Of a stretch of DNA of 64,000 bases, positions 23,310-35,102 are shown in pieces. The stretch spans positions 24,607,098-24,671,097 of the forward strand of contig CM065297.1 in assembly GCA_032871835.1 (NCBI GenBank), in the 5' to 3' direction. The translations under genes were made by a program, and so were the position numbers. How positions within the stretch are numbered: the stretch's first letter is position 1; the number at the start of each line of letters is the position of its first letter. The notes beneath the pieces were generated by a model. That model was not told the origin of the DNA, made no database searches, and worked only from the letters and a program-made list of their open reading frames with translations. Source of the stretch: Dipteronia dyeriana. Its lineage: Eukaryota; Streptophyta; Magnoliopsida; Sapindales; Sapindaceae.

Positions 23310-24991
23310 ATAAGGCTTTGGTCATCCTAAGGGCAGCCCAAGGCTTCAGGGCACCAGTCTATTGCTTCAACCAAGAAAGCATAGAAGAAAGGGAAAAATT
23401 GAGATATCACCATCTTGCCCCAATCCGGTCTACTGCAGCGCGAGCCCCGGTCACCCCGATAGCAAATCAGGATATACTTGAGCAACAAACTATAGCTTTC
23501 GTTGAGAGTGTCAGCCTCCGACTGGTGGAAGAGGGAATCACTCCCCTGCTAGTTGAACCTGGTACCCTGGAAGATCCCTATAAATTAGAGATCATGTCGA
23601 CCGTCTTTGATAGGTTAGGACCACCACCACCAGTGACAGTTCTTGACAGGTTGGGACCTCTCCCCATGGTTAGAGATAGATTAGGGCTCATATCCTTAGA
23701 TCCGCTTAGGCCGACCTGTTATCAACCCAGATAGGTAAAATCAATTGTACACGTCCTGCTAGAAAGACCTTGCCGCTTAGTTAGACCTGCGGATACCATA
23801 AGAGAGCCTAGATTTGAAGCAGGAGGTAGCCGGAGAAACGCTAGGGAAGATCCTTCCCCCGAAGGTAGCAAGGGCGATATCTTTATATCCACTGAGGGCT
23901 CTAACAATGAAGACTCCGAAGTTAAGTCTAAGAACACCGGGAATAAACGCTTGCGGGGTCAGTTGGCTCGGATGCAGAAAGAGATCCATGAGTTAAAGAA
24001 AGATAAACACTGGAAAAGCAGGAAGGATTCTTTAGGCGTGATGAACCCCCATTTCTCTAGGAGGATCAGGGAAGTAGAGCTCTCTCCTAAATTTAAAATG
24101 CAGGTTGATAATTATTCTGGTACTGAAGACCCTCTCAGCCACCTGGAGAGCTTCGTCCAACAGATAGAGGTCCAAAATGCTACCAAGGTAGCCATATGTA
24201 GGATGTTCCCAACCACGCTGTCTGACTATGCCAAAAAGTGGTTCTGAAAGTTGCCCGCAGGCAGCGTGGATAGCTTCTCCAAATTATTCAATGATTTTTG
24301 CTCACAATTTTGGGGCATCAAACCTCGATCTAAGGATCCGATCCATCTGTAGTATGTCAGTCATGAGCATAGGGAGGCGTTCAGGTCGTACGTAGAGAGG
24401 TTCCACAATGAGGTGAATCAGAAAAGGATTTTCACTGAAAAGGAAACCCTGGCTAACAATCGTAGGAACCTATGGGTGGGTAGACTGTTCTGGTCCTTCA
24501 CCAAGCATCCGTTAGAAATCTACCAAAAGGCCTATGATGGAGCCATCGAGCAAGTGGAAATAGATAAGCAGCTCAGAGTCAAGATCTAGAATGATGACAT
24601 GATGGTTGCCAAGCGCTAGAAGAAAATCCCAAGCCCGCACCAAACCAGAAGGTTCAGAATAGACCCCCCTCCCAATCGATCCACATACCGACCTTTACCC
24701 TACCAACATGATCAGGACTGGTATCTGGCTGGGCAAACCTCTCATCGACCTTCACCTCCTCACAGGGTGGTAGCCCCCATTGTTCGGGATAAGAGGGGAT
24801 ATGACTACCATATGCCTTTAAATACATTTCGTAACACGATCTACTTCGTCATCCGGGATAAGGGGCTTCTAAACAAGCCAAGTCCAATAAAAGCCCCAGT
24901 AGATGCAAGGAACCGGTACAAGTACTGTGACTTTCACGAAGTTGTGGGACATAACAAATCGAAGTGTCATAACCTTTGTAACCAGATCTAG
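23310..24991 (+). pseudogene. G2 gag, broken, start codon lost
   Basis: By comparison with G1, the start lies at 23310, where G2 has ATA instead of ATG. The frame to 23734 is Pro/Leu-rich and ends in TAG. Downstream parts are a coiled stretch (LRGQLARMQKEIHELKKDKH, about 23955), the gag core (VQNATKVAICRMFPTTLSDY, about 24170) ending in TGA at 24246, and a C-terminal CDFHEVVGHNKSKCHNLCNQ zinc-finger-like motif at about 24928. At least five stops separate the pieces. It would have formed the particle shell. Confidence 0.8.
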
Positions 24992-25144
24992 GCCTTGGTG
25001 AGAGGCAGTTGTTTGACAGAATTGTTTTAGCAGGTTTGAGATAGTATCTGTACAGGCAAGGAGGTTCAAGCCGAAATCCGAGATCATACAGAGAAGAGGA
25101 AAGAGGAACATAAAGACATGATGCAATAATCCAGGTCATACACT

Positions 25145-26621
25145 CCATCAGTTGAGAACCTACCTTAGTTGGTACCTCCAATAATTCCAGAAAAAACCAC
25201 GCAAGAAAGGTCCCCCGGATTGAGAAGGGGCAGAGTATCTTCAAAGTAGAGTAAGGCTCGTCGGGAACCTCCCAATCAGCTTAGATAATTTTTACTTAAG
25301 CAGATGTGTATAACACCTTGCAGCCATATGACGATCCCATGGTGATCACGGTACAGATCACCAATTACTTTGTCCACCGCGTCCTGATTGACACATATAG
25401 CAACGTGGACATCCTTTTCAAGGACACTCTCGTAAAGTTCAACTTGAAGCAGTGGTGTTACAACAGTTGCACCACCCTTTTGTACGAATTCACTGGGGAC
25501 TCAATTATATCAATGGGATCGAAAATTCTACCGGTCATCGTTGGGACGGTACCTCTACAACAGAACATCTTGACAGACTTCGTTATAGTCAACACTCTGT
25601 CGGCCTACAACACCATTTTAGGAAGGCCATTTTTATCAGCGCTCAAAGGGGTGATATATGTCTACCATAATGTCCTGAAGTTCCAAGTGGGGAACGTCGT
25701 AGGTGAGGTATGTGGAGATCAGCAAGTCACTCGTAAGTGTTATGAAGTATCCACCAATCCCATAGCATTAGGGAAGCAGTATGCGTAGATAGCTGTGGTA
25801 CAGGGATAATAATCTCTAGAGATGGGTTCCGAGGTCCCAGGAGATGCATAAGAGCTCGAAAAATATATGTAGAATGATTTCCAAGTTAAGGATGAAGTAG
25901 AAGCGGACAGGGGGTGGGCCAGTGGCCACCCCGTTGACAAGTTAGAAAGAAATTCCTGTCATAGAAGACGACCTGTCTAAGGTATTCAAGATTGGGGGCG
26001 ACCTTGGAACTGGAAGTAAAAGAATACCTGATCATAGAGCTGCACACTTTTCCCCGGGGCCCAAATCCCCGCACACCCATCCTTATTTGGGGATTTTTTT
26101 TTTGTGAAAAATAGGGAAATTATGGGGGGATGAAAATCATCCCCAAATTGAAATGGGAATGAGAATATAGGGACCCCTCTCCATCCCTATTTTCCCATTT
26201 TCCCCAAACATAAATAAATATAATTATAATATATATTTAATTTTTGTTTATTCTTTGAAACCCTAGGTATATAAACACTTTTACTTTTTTTACCTTCAAA
26301 ATATAACCCTAGAGATTTTTTAAAGTACTTGGCAATGAATTGACTGTTAATCTTTTTAGATTATCTATCATGTTAAGTTTTTTTGTTAAAAAACAGTTTG
26401 TATTACTTCACATATGAAGTTGGTTTAGTTTTAAACTTTGAATTATTTGAAACACTTTATGTAAATTTTAGTTAAATGGAGAAACGGGAAAATGGGGGAC
26501 CAGGGGAAAAGGGGAAACGGGTAAAAAATAAAGAAAAATGGGGAAAATGAGGAACTGAGGATGGGGATGGATATACCTCCCCCCAAAAATCCCCATCCTC
26601 ATTTTCCCCAAATGGGGAAAT

Positions 26622-26655
<34 letters not shown>

Positions 26656-29600
26656 GGGATGGGGATAGGGGGACATATATTCGTCCCCATTCTCCAAACG
26701 TGCATCTCTATCTGATCAAGCTCCTCTGAGAATACAGTAACATATTCGCCTAGAGCCAAGACAAATGTCGGGAATCACTATCTCCTTGGTCACTAATAGG
26801 TTGGCAGTCGACCCCACTTTTAAACTGGTTAAGCAGAAAAGGTGAAATTTCAATGTCGAAAGAAATGTTGCCATACAGGAAGAATTCGACAAGTTGATAA
26901 AGGCTAGATTCATCAGGCAATCTCGATAACCCGATTGGATCACGAATGTGGTCATGGTCACCAAAATAAACAGGAAATGGAGCATGTGCGTTGACTACAC
27001 ATATCTTAACCGCATCTAGCCAAAGGATAGTTTCCCCCTTCCCAAAATCGATCAACTGGTAGACTACAATGCGGGTAACAAACTCCTGAGCTTTATGGAT
27101 GTATTTTCGGGGTATAATCAGATCGTGATGCATCCCGCTGACCAGGATAAAACCAGCTTCATAACCAGGCAAGGTCTATATGGCTACAAGGTTTTACCAT
27201 TCGACCATAAAAATGCAAGTGCTACATATCAGCGTTTGGTTAATTGATTGTTCAAGCTAGAAATACGAAGGATGATGGGGGTGTACATCGAAGACATGAT
27301 GACCAAATCCTAGGTAGTAGAGGAGAATCAGGACCATCTTCGCCGAACCTTCCAGATTGTAAGAAAGAACCAAATACGGTTGAACCCTACCAAATGTGCA
27401 TTCGGGGTAACCAAGGGAAAATTCCTTGTATATGTTGTTCACGAGAGAGGTATAAAGGCCAACCCAGAGAAGATCCAAGCTATACTGGACCTAGAATCTC
27501 CTACCTCACTCAAACTAGTACAGGTGTTAACTGGTCGAGTAGCAGCGCTCAATCTTTCATTTCACGATCGACTGACAAGTGCTTTCCCTTCTTCATGGTG
27601 ATAAAATAGGGAAGGAATATGAAGTGGGACCAGGACAACGAGCAAGCTTTCCAAGCACTAAATAAATATCTAGCTAGCCCGCCGCTGTTGATCAAACCAG
27701 ATCCATTAAACGATCTACAGATACCTAGATGTGTCCGAAACGGCGGTTAGTGGGGTGTTGATCAAAGAGTGTGAGGACGGGGTTCAGCGACCGGTTTACT
27801 ATATAAGCCATACGTTAACCAAGCCCGAGAAAAATTATGTGTTCCAAAAGAAGCTCGCCTTCACTTTGGTGACCTCGACAAGAAAGCTCTGCCATTACGT
27901 CCAGTCTTACCCATTTGCTGTTGTGATCGACCAACCGCTTCGATAATTTTTACAAAGATCAGATGTGTCAAGAAGGCTTGTTCTTTTGACCCTCAAACTC
28001 ACTCGGTTTGATATAAAATTTAAGAGATTGACGACTATCAAAGCCTAGGTGCTAGTAGATTTCTTGGTAAAATTCTCAGCTCTTCTCAATCCTGGTACTT
28101 CAGTAGAGTTGGAACAGGTTCTCTAGAAGAATCCGACAGTCGAAAAATAGCCAGCCAACTACATTCCTTGGATCCTCTACGCTGATGGAGCGTCCAAACA
28201 AACAGAGAGAGTAGCTGGCATCGTCTTGACAGACCCATGAAAAGAAAAATGCTGCCATGGCCTGAGGTTCGAGTTCAAGGCTATAAATAATGAAACGAAG
28301 TACGAAGCCCTTCTAGCAGGAATAAGAATAGCAATCAAGCTCAGAGCTGACTATTTACATGCCAGGAGTGACTTTCAACTCATCGTTAACCGGTCACCGA
28401 TTTGTAACGGGCAAAAAGAGACAACATGATAGGTTACCTCAAATTGGTTTAGCAGCTTAAAGCCCGATTTAGAGAATTCAAGATTGAAAAGATCCCTTGC
28501 CAAGAAAATCTTTTAGGCAAATAATCTTGCCAAGATAGTTGCAAATGGGGGGCAAACTCTACCCAAAAAAGTGCCCCTCCAAGTGATCTCACAATCCAGC
28601 ATAACACTAGGCAAAGAGTACCTCTAGGTACTTGCATCCGGACGATGCAATTTGGGCACTGAAAGAAGTCCACTCAGGTGAATGTGGGAACCATACCAGA
28701 GGAGAAACATTGGCATACCAGGTGCTCCGTATGGTTACTATTTACCGATCATAAACCAGGATGCAAGAACCTTTGTACAATTATGTCGACCCTGCCAAAG
28801 GACCTTGAACCTGAACCATCTGCCTACGGAATGCCTATCTACAATCAATTCATCATACCCCTTCGATATCTTAGGGGTTGAGTTGATTGGTCCCCTCCCT
28901 ACCGTTCCAGGTCAAGCTAAGCACGCTATTGTCGCGATTGATTACTTCACTCGGTAGATGGAAGTAGGACCACTATCCCAGATCACGGAGGAAAACACCA
29001 TCAAGTTTATCAAGACTAACGTGGTGTGCAGGTTCAGTACCCCGATCATCATCATCTCCGACCTTGGTAAGCAGTTTGATAATGCTCGATTCAGGGATTT
29101 TTGTACAGATTTGTGAATCGGCCTCCGTTTTGCCTCAGTATCCCACCCATAAACCAATGGCTTGGTTGATGCTACCAATAAGACAATTAAGAAGCTCTTG
29201 AAGAAGAAACTCCAGTAGAAAAAGGCAAGTGGACAGAAAAATTGTCCGAGGTATTTTGGGCCTACCATATCACTAAAAGAAACACGACCGGGGAAATACC
29301 CTATTCCTTAGCATTTGGAGTGGAGGCGATCCTGCCTATCGAGCACAAACTGACCTCATTTCAGGCCCAACATTTCGAGCCAGAACGTAATGAGGTTAAG
29401 CTTAGGGCCAAACTGACCTCATAGAGGAAAAAGCAAGATAGAGTGGCCGAAAGGGTAGCAATTTACCAAAGCTGGATTGCGAGGTACTTTAACAAAAAGA
29501 TGTGGACTCTGAGTTTCAAATAAGAGGACTTAGTACTCCGGAAGGTGACTCAGAACACCAGGGTCAAATCAGATGGAGTGCTAGGACCAAACAAGGAAGG

Positions 29601-29715
29601 CCCTTACTTGATAAAGGTAGTGGTCTAGAGTGGGGCTTACAAGCTCGAATACATGGATTGACGACCTATAGACCATACATGGAACACTGATCATTTGAAA
29701 AGGTTTTACCCCTAG
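25145..29715 (+). pseudogene. G2 pol: protease, RT, RNase H, second RNase H, integrase, broken
   Basis: Protease at 25306-25788 has RVLIDTYSNVDILFKDTL (usual DTGSS is DTYSN) and TDFVIVNTLSAYNTILGRPF. RT is interrupted by a hAT element at 26035-26710; it resumes with VDPTFKLVKQKR, MCVDYTYLNRI, LLSFMDVFSGYNQIVMHPAD and, at the active site, VYIEDMMTKS, so one catalytic Asp is Glu. RNase H at about 27700-28090 (GVQRPVYYISHTLTKPEKNY). Second RNase H at about 28170-28600 (YADGASKQT, NNETKYEALLAGIRI). Integrase: CRPCQRTLNLNHLPTECLST at about 28780, GVELIGPLPTVPGQAKHAIV (first core Asp is Glu) and IIIISDLGKQFDNARF at about 29040. The C-terminal part, 29242-29424, has FGVEAILPIEHKLTSFQAQH. Many stops and shifts. 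Confidence 0.85.
26035..26710. mobile_element. Non-autonomous hAT-type element inside G2 pol
   Basis: 676 bp with inverted ends TAGAGCTGCAC and TAGAGATGCAC, flanked by an 8-bp target duplication with one mismatch (cctgatca at 26027-26034, tctgatca at 26711-26718). The G1 sequence at 19150 is the uninterrupted site. Near both ends it is rich in GGGGAT/GGGGAAA words, with a run of about 30 G at 26626-26654. No transposase frame inside. Confidence 0.85.
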
Positions 29716-31286
29716 GTAAGGGACTCTGAGCAGATCGGCCCCACTCAGATATCAGAATCAGTAGCCCTAAATTATCTCTGTATTTTTTGTTTGATCATCA
29801 ATAAAATCTCCAGTTAGTTTCTCCACCTTTAGTTATGCTTTCTTTTTCGTAAAAAGGAATTTCTCCATAAGATAGCATTCTTGATGCCTTGGCCGGGTAC
29901 CACCCCCAGCAAAGAAAGGTTTGAGTGTAAGAGCATAGTTACCAACTGGATCTTGAGATTAGGGTAGCTAGATAGCATTCCTGATGCCATGGTTAGGTAT
30001 CACCCCCCGCTGAAAAGGGTATGAGCGTAAGAGCATAGTTGTCAGCCATATCACAAGACCAGAATTACCAACTGGAACCCCTGATGCCTTGGTCGGGCTA
30101 TCACCCCTGAGAAGGATCTAGGCGTAAGTGCATAGCTATCTACTAGGTCGAGATCGACATGATAAGGTACCTCCCTTGTACATGGATGGAGGATACCTGG
30201 ATAAGTTAGACCATGTATTTCTCATAAGTACCAAAATTCTTAAAATATGAGATACTTGGTACCTCGATTCCCCTAGAGGGAAAATCGTTGTAACAGAGGG
30301 TCCCATGAGGATTGCCTTGACCAAGTACCACGACAACCTGGTACCGGTCCTTCTTTTACTCCTGCTTATCACCTCACCTATTTTCAAGTTGTTTTGTTAG
30401 GGTCCATTTGAACCAAGCATACATTGGGGACTTGGAGTAGTGGTTGTGAGCGCTTCAACCAAGTCATTATCTGAGTACCAGGGTACCGCGGTAAGCAGAA
30501 GGCTCCGGATACCCAAACAAATGCTACTTGTACTTTTGCCAAAAGTCTTGTAACTAGAGCAATCCGAGCTACAATTGCAACATCCTCAAGAGACCGTGTA
30601 ACCAAGAAAAAAGGAATGCCTATGATCTAAGGGCTACATGACTAAAATCTGGACTAGGTACCTAAAATGGGTGCCGATTACTCAGCCTATGATGACATCT
30701 TACACTTAGCAAAATTTTAAATTTTCTTATATTACCCGATTTTTGGTTAAGTCAAGTATACATAGGGGATTGGCTTTCAAATAAATTTCAGAGACAAGGT
30801 AAAGCGCATTCAACCAAGATAAGAGTTAGATACATATAAGAAGAATGAAGATGTTTTCATTCATAGAATTCATGAGCCCATCCTCTCGTTGGGCTACATC
30901 AGAGTGAGTAAGGAGCCCATCCCCAGGTTTCGGGAATTATCTTTAAAAAAAAATGATGAATGGTAAGCAACTGGTCATGATCTAGAAGGGTGCCCACCCC
31001 CATTTTTGGGCAACAGAAACAAGCATTTAGCAGTAAGGTTATACATCAGCATCCTCATGGTGTCCCCTTCCTATAGCTCCATCTTCTATGGGTCGTCTAC
31101 CGGTCTACTCTTCAATTAGCACTTGAGCAACCTCGGCTAAGATCTCAGGAAGGACGGGCTCAGTATGGGGAGTCATGGTGACCCCCGCCCTAACTTGTTC
31201 CTCTACTGACCTTACCTCCCCAACTACTCCCTTCACTCGAGATAGACCAGTTTTGCCTTCCACCATCTTCTTAGAGGCAGACTGGT
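29716..31286. repeat. G2 spacer with about 100-bp tandem units
   Basis: Non-coding stretch between pol and the antisense gene. At 29876-30145 three units of roughly 100 bp share the words gatgcc.tggt, ggtatcacccc and gtaagagcatag. G1 has about two units at 15660-15835. Nothing gene-like is seen from 30150 to 31286. Confidence 0.65.
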
Positions 31287-31853
31287 CTACACAGCACCCT
31301 GAGCAACGAGCAGGTCTTCTTCTACCTCCCTATAAGCAGGAAAGACCTCCGTAATCCCAGGTTGTTGATCTTCAATGTTTACACCTTTATCAACACCAAC
31401 AGTTCTAGAGGGGCCTGTCCTGTCACCAGTTGGGGTAGACATATTCTTTGCCCTCTCGAGGATTTCCTTCTGGTCCCAATTTGTGATGATTGATAGGTCA
31501 AAGGGGGGAGATAACGCCTGGGCCGCTTGGAATGCTGCCTAAAAGCAACCATCACCAAAGGAGGAATCAACTTTTGTCTTCAAACTAGCCACTTGAGTGT
31601 GCAGGGTTCAATTCTCCTCCACATGCTCCCTGGTTTTCTTCCTCTAGATAGCTCACCATTCCGACCTGAGATTTTCCTAATCAAGAGCACATTTTGACCT
31701 CTCCAAGTTACAGCGAGTATCATCCAGCACCTTCTCAATCGCGTTCAGGTTGAGATTCAATATCTGCACTGCACTCTGAGTTTGAGCAAGCTCCCCTCTG
31801 GCTACCTTAGCATCTGACTCAGCCTTTTCAGTTCGACTCCTCAGTGAAGTCAT

Positions 31854-31979
31854 CTGATAAATCACAACGATATTAGACTTGAAAGTCTACAAATCACAAC
31901 AATCAAGTTAGCCAACACCTAAGTTCCAAGGATGTAAATACCAAAAAAATAATGAAATGAGATGTGATTCCCTGCTTAC
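31854..31979 (-). other. Predicted intron 2 of the G2 antisense gene
   Basis: On - GTTGAG|GTAAGCAGG to TTTATCAG|ATGACTTC, 126 bp, the same length and position as in G1. Confidence 0.65.
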
Positions 31980-32527
31980 CTCAACAATGAGGAGAGAACC
32001 CATGGTGAGCAGAACCTCAAAAGGCAGTGAGGTCATTGGAGCTAAACTCCCACCAGAACAAGAGAGGATGAACCGGTCTAAGACCTTGTTCTGACTAGTA
32101 ACTCTAGGTAGGGGTTCAGTTCACTCTCAAGGAGTAGTCGATATGGTGGCATCAGATGTCTCAAGACCCCCCAATGCCCGGGGAGGTACTGTAGCAATCA
32201 AAGAGGGTGGAATGGTAGAAGTAATAGTAAAAGCATAGGCGACAGCAGTAGAGCTAGGAGCAGATGTAGTAGTAGCAGCAACAACAGCCAAGCCCTGACC
32301 TCTTACCCTGGTTAGCCGGGATGCGAAGACATCCATCTGAGAAGTGGGTCTAGAGGCAAAAGGTGCCTTGGGAATCCCAATGGATATGGGCCTCACCACG
32401 ATAGGAGGAAAAGAAAGAGACTTAGAAGTTTAAACGACGGGGGAACCAGACGGAGAATAAGGTATTGGAAGGGTCTGGCTATCGAGCAAGCTAGGCTCCT
32501 ACTGAGCCGGTAGTGAAACAACTGAAA

Positions 32528-32609
32528 CTGCACAAATCAACAGAGAATTAGAGTAAATAAGTGGCAAGCAGGAAATCCGAGTAAAAAAAAGCAGAAAGAT
32601 CCAACACAC
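32528..32609 (-). other. Predicted intron 1 of the G2 antisense gene
   Basis: On - CCCTAG|GTGTGTTGG to TTGTGCAG|TTTCAG, 82 bp, matching G1. Confidence 0.65.
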
Positions 32610-33595
32610 CTAGGGAAACAGCGGAGATATGCAAATACTGATTCCCCCGGTTAGGATCGTAAGCATTCGAGGTAGGATACTTCAAATTAATGAAGTTCTG
32701 CTCAACGATCGCCTATAAAATTGCCCTAAACTCAGTGGGGAGGGTAACTTTCCCCCAAGTTGGCTTACCACTGAACCAGGTGGGAACCTGGTATTCAGTG
32801 CCTCCGATGAAGACCGAGCTCCCCCATTCTCCCTCACTCTTCTTTTCAAGGATTATCATTCTTAGTGGCACCGGGGACTATGAAATTCAGGTTGTTTTTT
32901 GCTCGAAGGTAAAACTATCCCCTCTGACCAAAGGAATTGGCAATAACCTGGAAAATGAACCCCAACTCGTCCGGTACCGGTTCTCTTTCAACGCCATCCT
33001 TCTCGTATTGTTCCTTTTACAACATGAGAAGACCCACCAGATGCCTCTAGAACCCAAGATTCAGTTGAAGAGGGGAAAGTTATAGGGCGGGAAGGGCCCT
33101 GAGGAGAGAGGGATAGGGAGATAACCTAACCCCGCTCTCAAATGCAGCGATGTGGATAGGAAGCACGACATATGCAGGGGTGAACACGTCGTAATTCCTA
33201 TGGGGGACAGTGATGGTGATGCTATCAGTAATCCCAAATCTCTCATTTATACGATTAATAAACTCGACTGTAACGGTGGAATCAGTGATAATCCTAAAAT
33301 CATACGAGAGGGTGAGTACCTCTCTTATTGTGACAGTAGCGGTAACAACCCGACATCCTGCAGCTTCAACCTTTCCTGATTCCCCTTTAGAATCTCCTTC
33401 GACTATCTCGAACGGGGTATCTGGGTTGTTCGAAAAACCAGACCCAATGGTGAGGTTCCGGTTAGAGCGGCGGTGTTGCAATTGAAGGGCATCACTCTTG
33501 TCGATATCCTCTTCCTGAGCTCATTTCCTATTAACGAGAGTTGGAGAGTTACCTTCCACGAGATGGCCTACGCTGCCATGGTAAGAATGAGACAT

Positions 33596-33985
33596 GGTAA
33601 CAGTAAAAAACCGGTTGGAAGAATATGAAAAGGTGAAGAAAACAGAGGAAGCCTAGAGTTTTTTTTTGAATTTTGAATATATAAGGGTTTGAAAGCCTGA
33701 AGAAGAATGATAAGGCTACCGTTTTAAAATAGGAGAGATGGAACAGTAGCACATAAGGTTTTCGGCCAGCTAAGCCTAAAAACTCTCGTATCTCCGAAAA
33801 TGTCTCGTTGTTTTAAACAGGAACACATCCCGCGCTCTACACGTATGCTCAACATTTAATGAGAATATTTCTTCCCAGATTATGATAACCAAGTTGGAAA
33901 TAGAAAATTTACTAAACGGGATAAGAAATCTGACTCCAACCTCAATCCCAACTCAGTCACCGGTGTTCAAGTCAAAGGGAACTTC
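33596..33985. other. Leader of the antisense gene and G2 polypurine tract
   Basis: Non-coding. CAAAGGGAACTTC at 33973-33985 aligns with the G1 polypurine tract and precedes the 3' LTR. Confidence 0.6.
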
Positions 33986-35102
33986 TTTTAATAGCCAAAT
34001 TTGACAAGAGCCTAAAGGGAAATTTTTCTATTTAAATACCCAGTAGAAGGTACCTCTCGATACCTGCTAAAAACATGCTACAACCTACCTCGAAAGTGCT
34101 TGATCCTATATGATCGAGGCACCCCAGCACCATCGTCGAGATAGGATAAGACCTTGCCTCGTCCATAAAGTACCCAGTTGAGACCCATGCACCTCAGAAC
34201 AATCTTGCCTATCCGTCAATGTACCTGTCCTAACTTTCTAGCAGGAAAGAGGAGGATCGTAAACCTACAACAAGATCGTTCAAGCACCACGACAACAAAG
34301 GGGTCCATAGGACACCTCGCTAGCGGACCAGTACCATGAGGTACCTCGCAATTAGAATAATCAAGCGCCATACAACCAGATTTATCCCTCAAGTTACCTC
34401 GCCACCATATTGGTACCTAGAGGTATCTCGCCATTACCCCGCCAAGTAGCCTCCGTGCAATATCTCATTAAACGACGAGCAGAATCAGAATTATTCTCCA
34501 TCACGTATCAAACTTCTACTTGCATACAAACCAAGTCGAAGAGTCTAAGAAGGAAACAAATACGTCTCCCTCCGAAATATCTTCAAAATAACTGATTCTC
34601 CGGAGCCAACGACATTAAGCGTAGGATCCCGTCTAAAAGGTGGGAAAGATCAGCTCAACGATTGACGGCTTGTTCACCACGAATCAACCCTAAAGGATCA
34701 TACTATAAATATATTGGCAATGGCATATAGAGAAAAGACTCCCATCTTCTTGTAAGAACAAGTTTTAGAAGGTTGTTGCTTAGTTCTACACTTAGAACCA
34801 AGTGAAGCCTTCCCCATTGATTTTGTGTCCACTTATCGACAGATACGAGGTCGCCACTTCCAATTAGTTATGCAATATAGATAGATATTGAGTGTTTCAT
34901 ATTATTGTGTTATTCACCATTTAACTGTACTCATTGCATTGTTCAATAATAATAATCTTACTCAGTCCACCATTTTTCCTTCATTCATTCAGCCCATTTC
35001 ACACACGTGTAACCGGTACTTACCCCGACCATGATATAACAAGGTTGTGGTCCTGATGGTGTTAACTGAAATTCCTTACTTAAAGTGAATTTTCGGTTAA
35101 CA
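33986..35102 (+). repeat. G2 3' LTR
   Basis: 1,117 bp. Starts TTTTAATAGCC (degenerate from TGTTAACA as judged against G1) and ends GGTTAACA. Homologous to the G1 5' LTR in inverted orientation. Confidence 0.82.
34704..34710 (+). promoter_or_regulatory. Possible TATA box of the Tat LTR promoter
   Basis: TATAAAT in the sequence actataaatatattggca, inside the LTR, in position for transcription toward gag. Based on the motif only. Confidence 0.4.

Larger units (their letters stand above)
31287..33595 (-). pseudogene. Antisense spliced gene of Tat element G2 (gypsy-type transposon domain), broken
   Basis: Opposite to G2 gag-pol; starts at ATG 33595 (MSHSYHGSVGHLVEG) and meets an in-frame TGA at about 33526 (RK*AQE), at the same place as in G1. 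The core at 33481-33080 reads SITITVPHRNYDVFTPAYVV, then PIHIAAFESGVRLSPYPSLL (PF04195-like). Then a Ser/Thr/Ala-rich exon (SQMDVFASRLTRVRGQGLAV, about 32335). The last exon has a coiled coil (MTSLRSRTEKAESDAKVARG, 31853-31677), a TAG, and a tail with FDLSIITNWDQKEILERAKN ending at TAG 31287-31289. Introns 32609-32528 (82 bp) and 31979-31854 (126 bp). Function unknown; this copy is longer at the C terminus than G1's. Confidence 0.72.
23009..35102 (+). mobile_element. Tat-lineage Ty3/gypsy retrotransposon G2 (plus strand)
   Basis: Same family as G1, opposite orientation: 5' LTR remnant 23009-23236, primer site, gag, protease, RT, RNase H, second RNase H, integrase, antisense gene 33595-31287, polypurine tract, 3' LTR 33986-35102. 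The first roughly 890 bp of its 5' LTR are missing at the junction with G1, as expected if G1 inserted there and the far side was later lost. Contains a 676-bp hAT-type insertion in pol. Confidence 0.87.
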
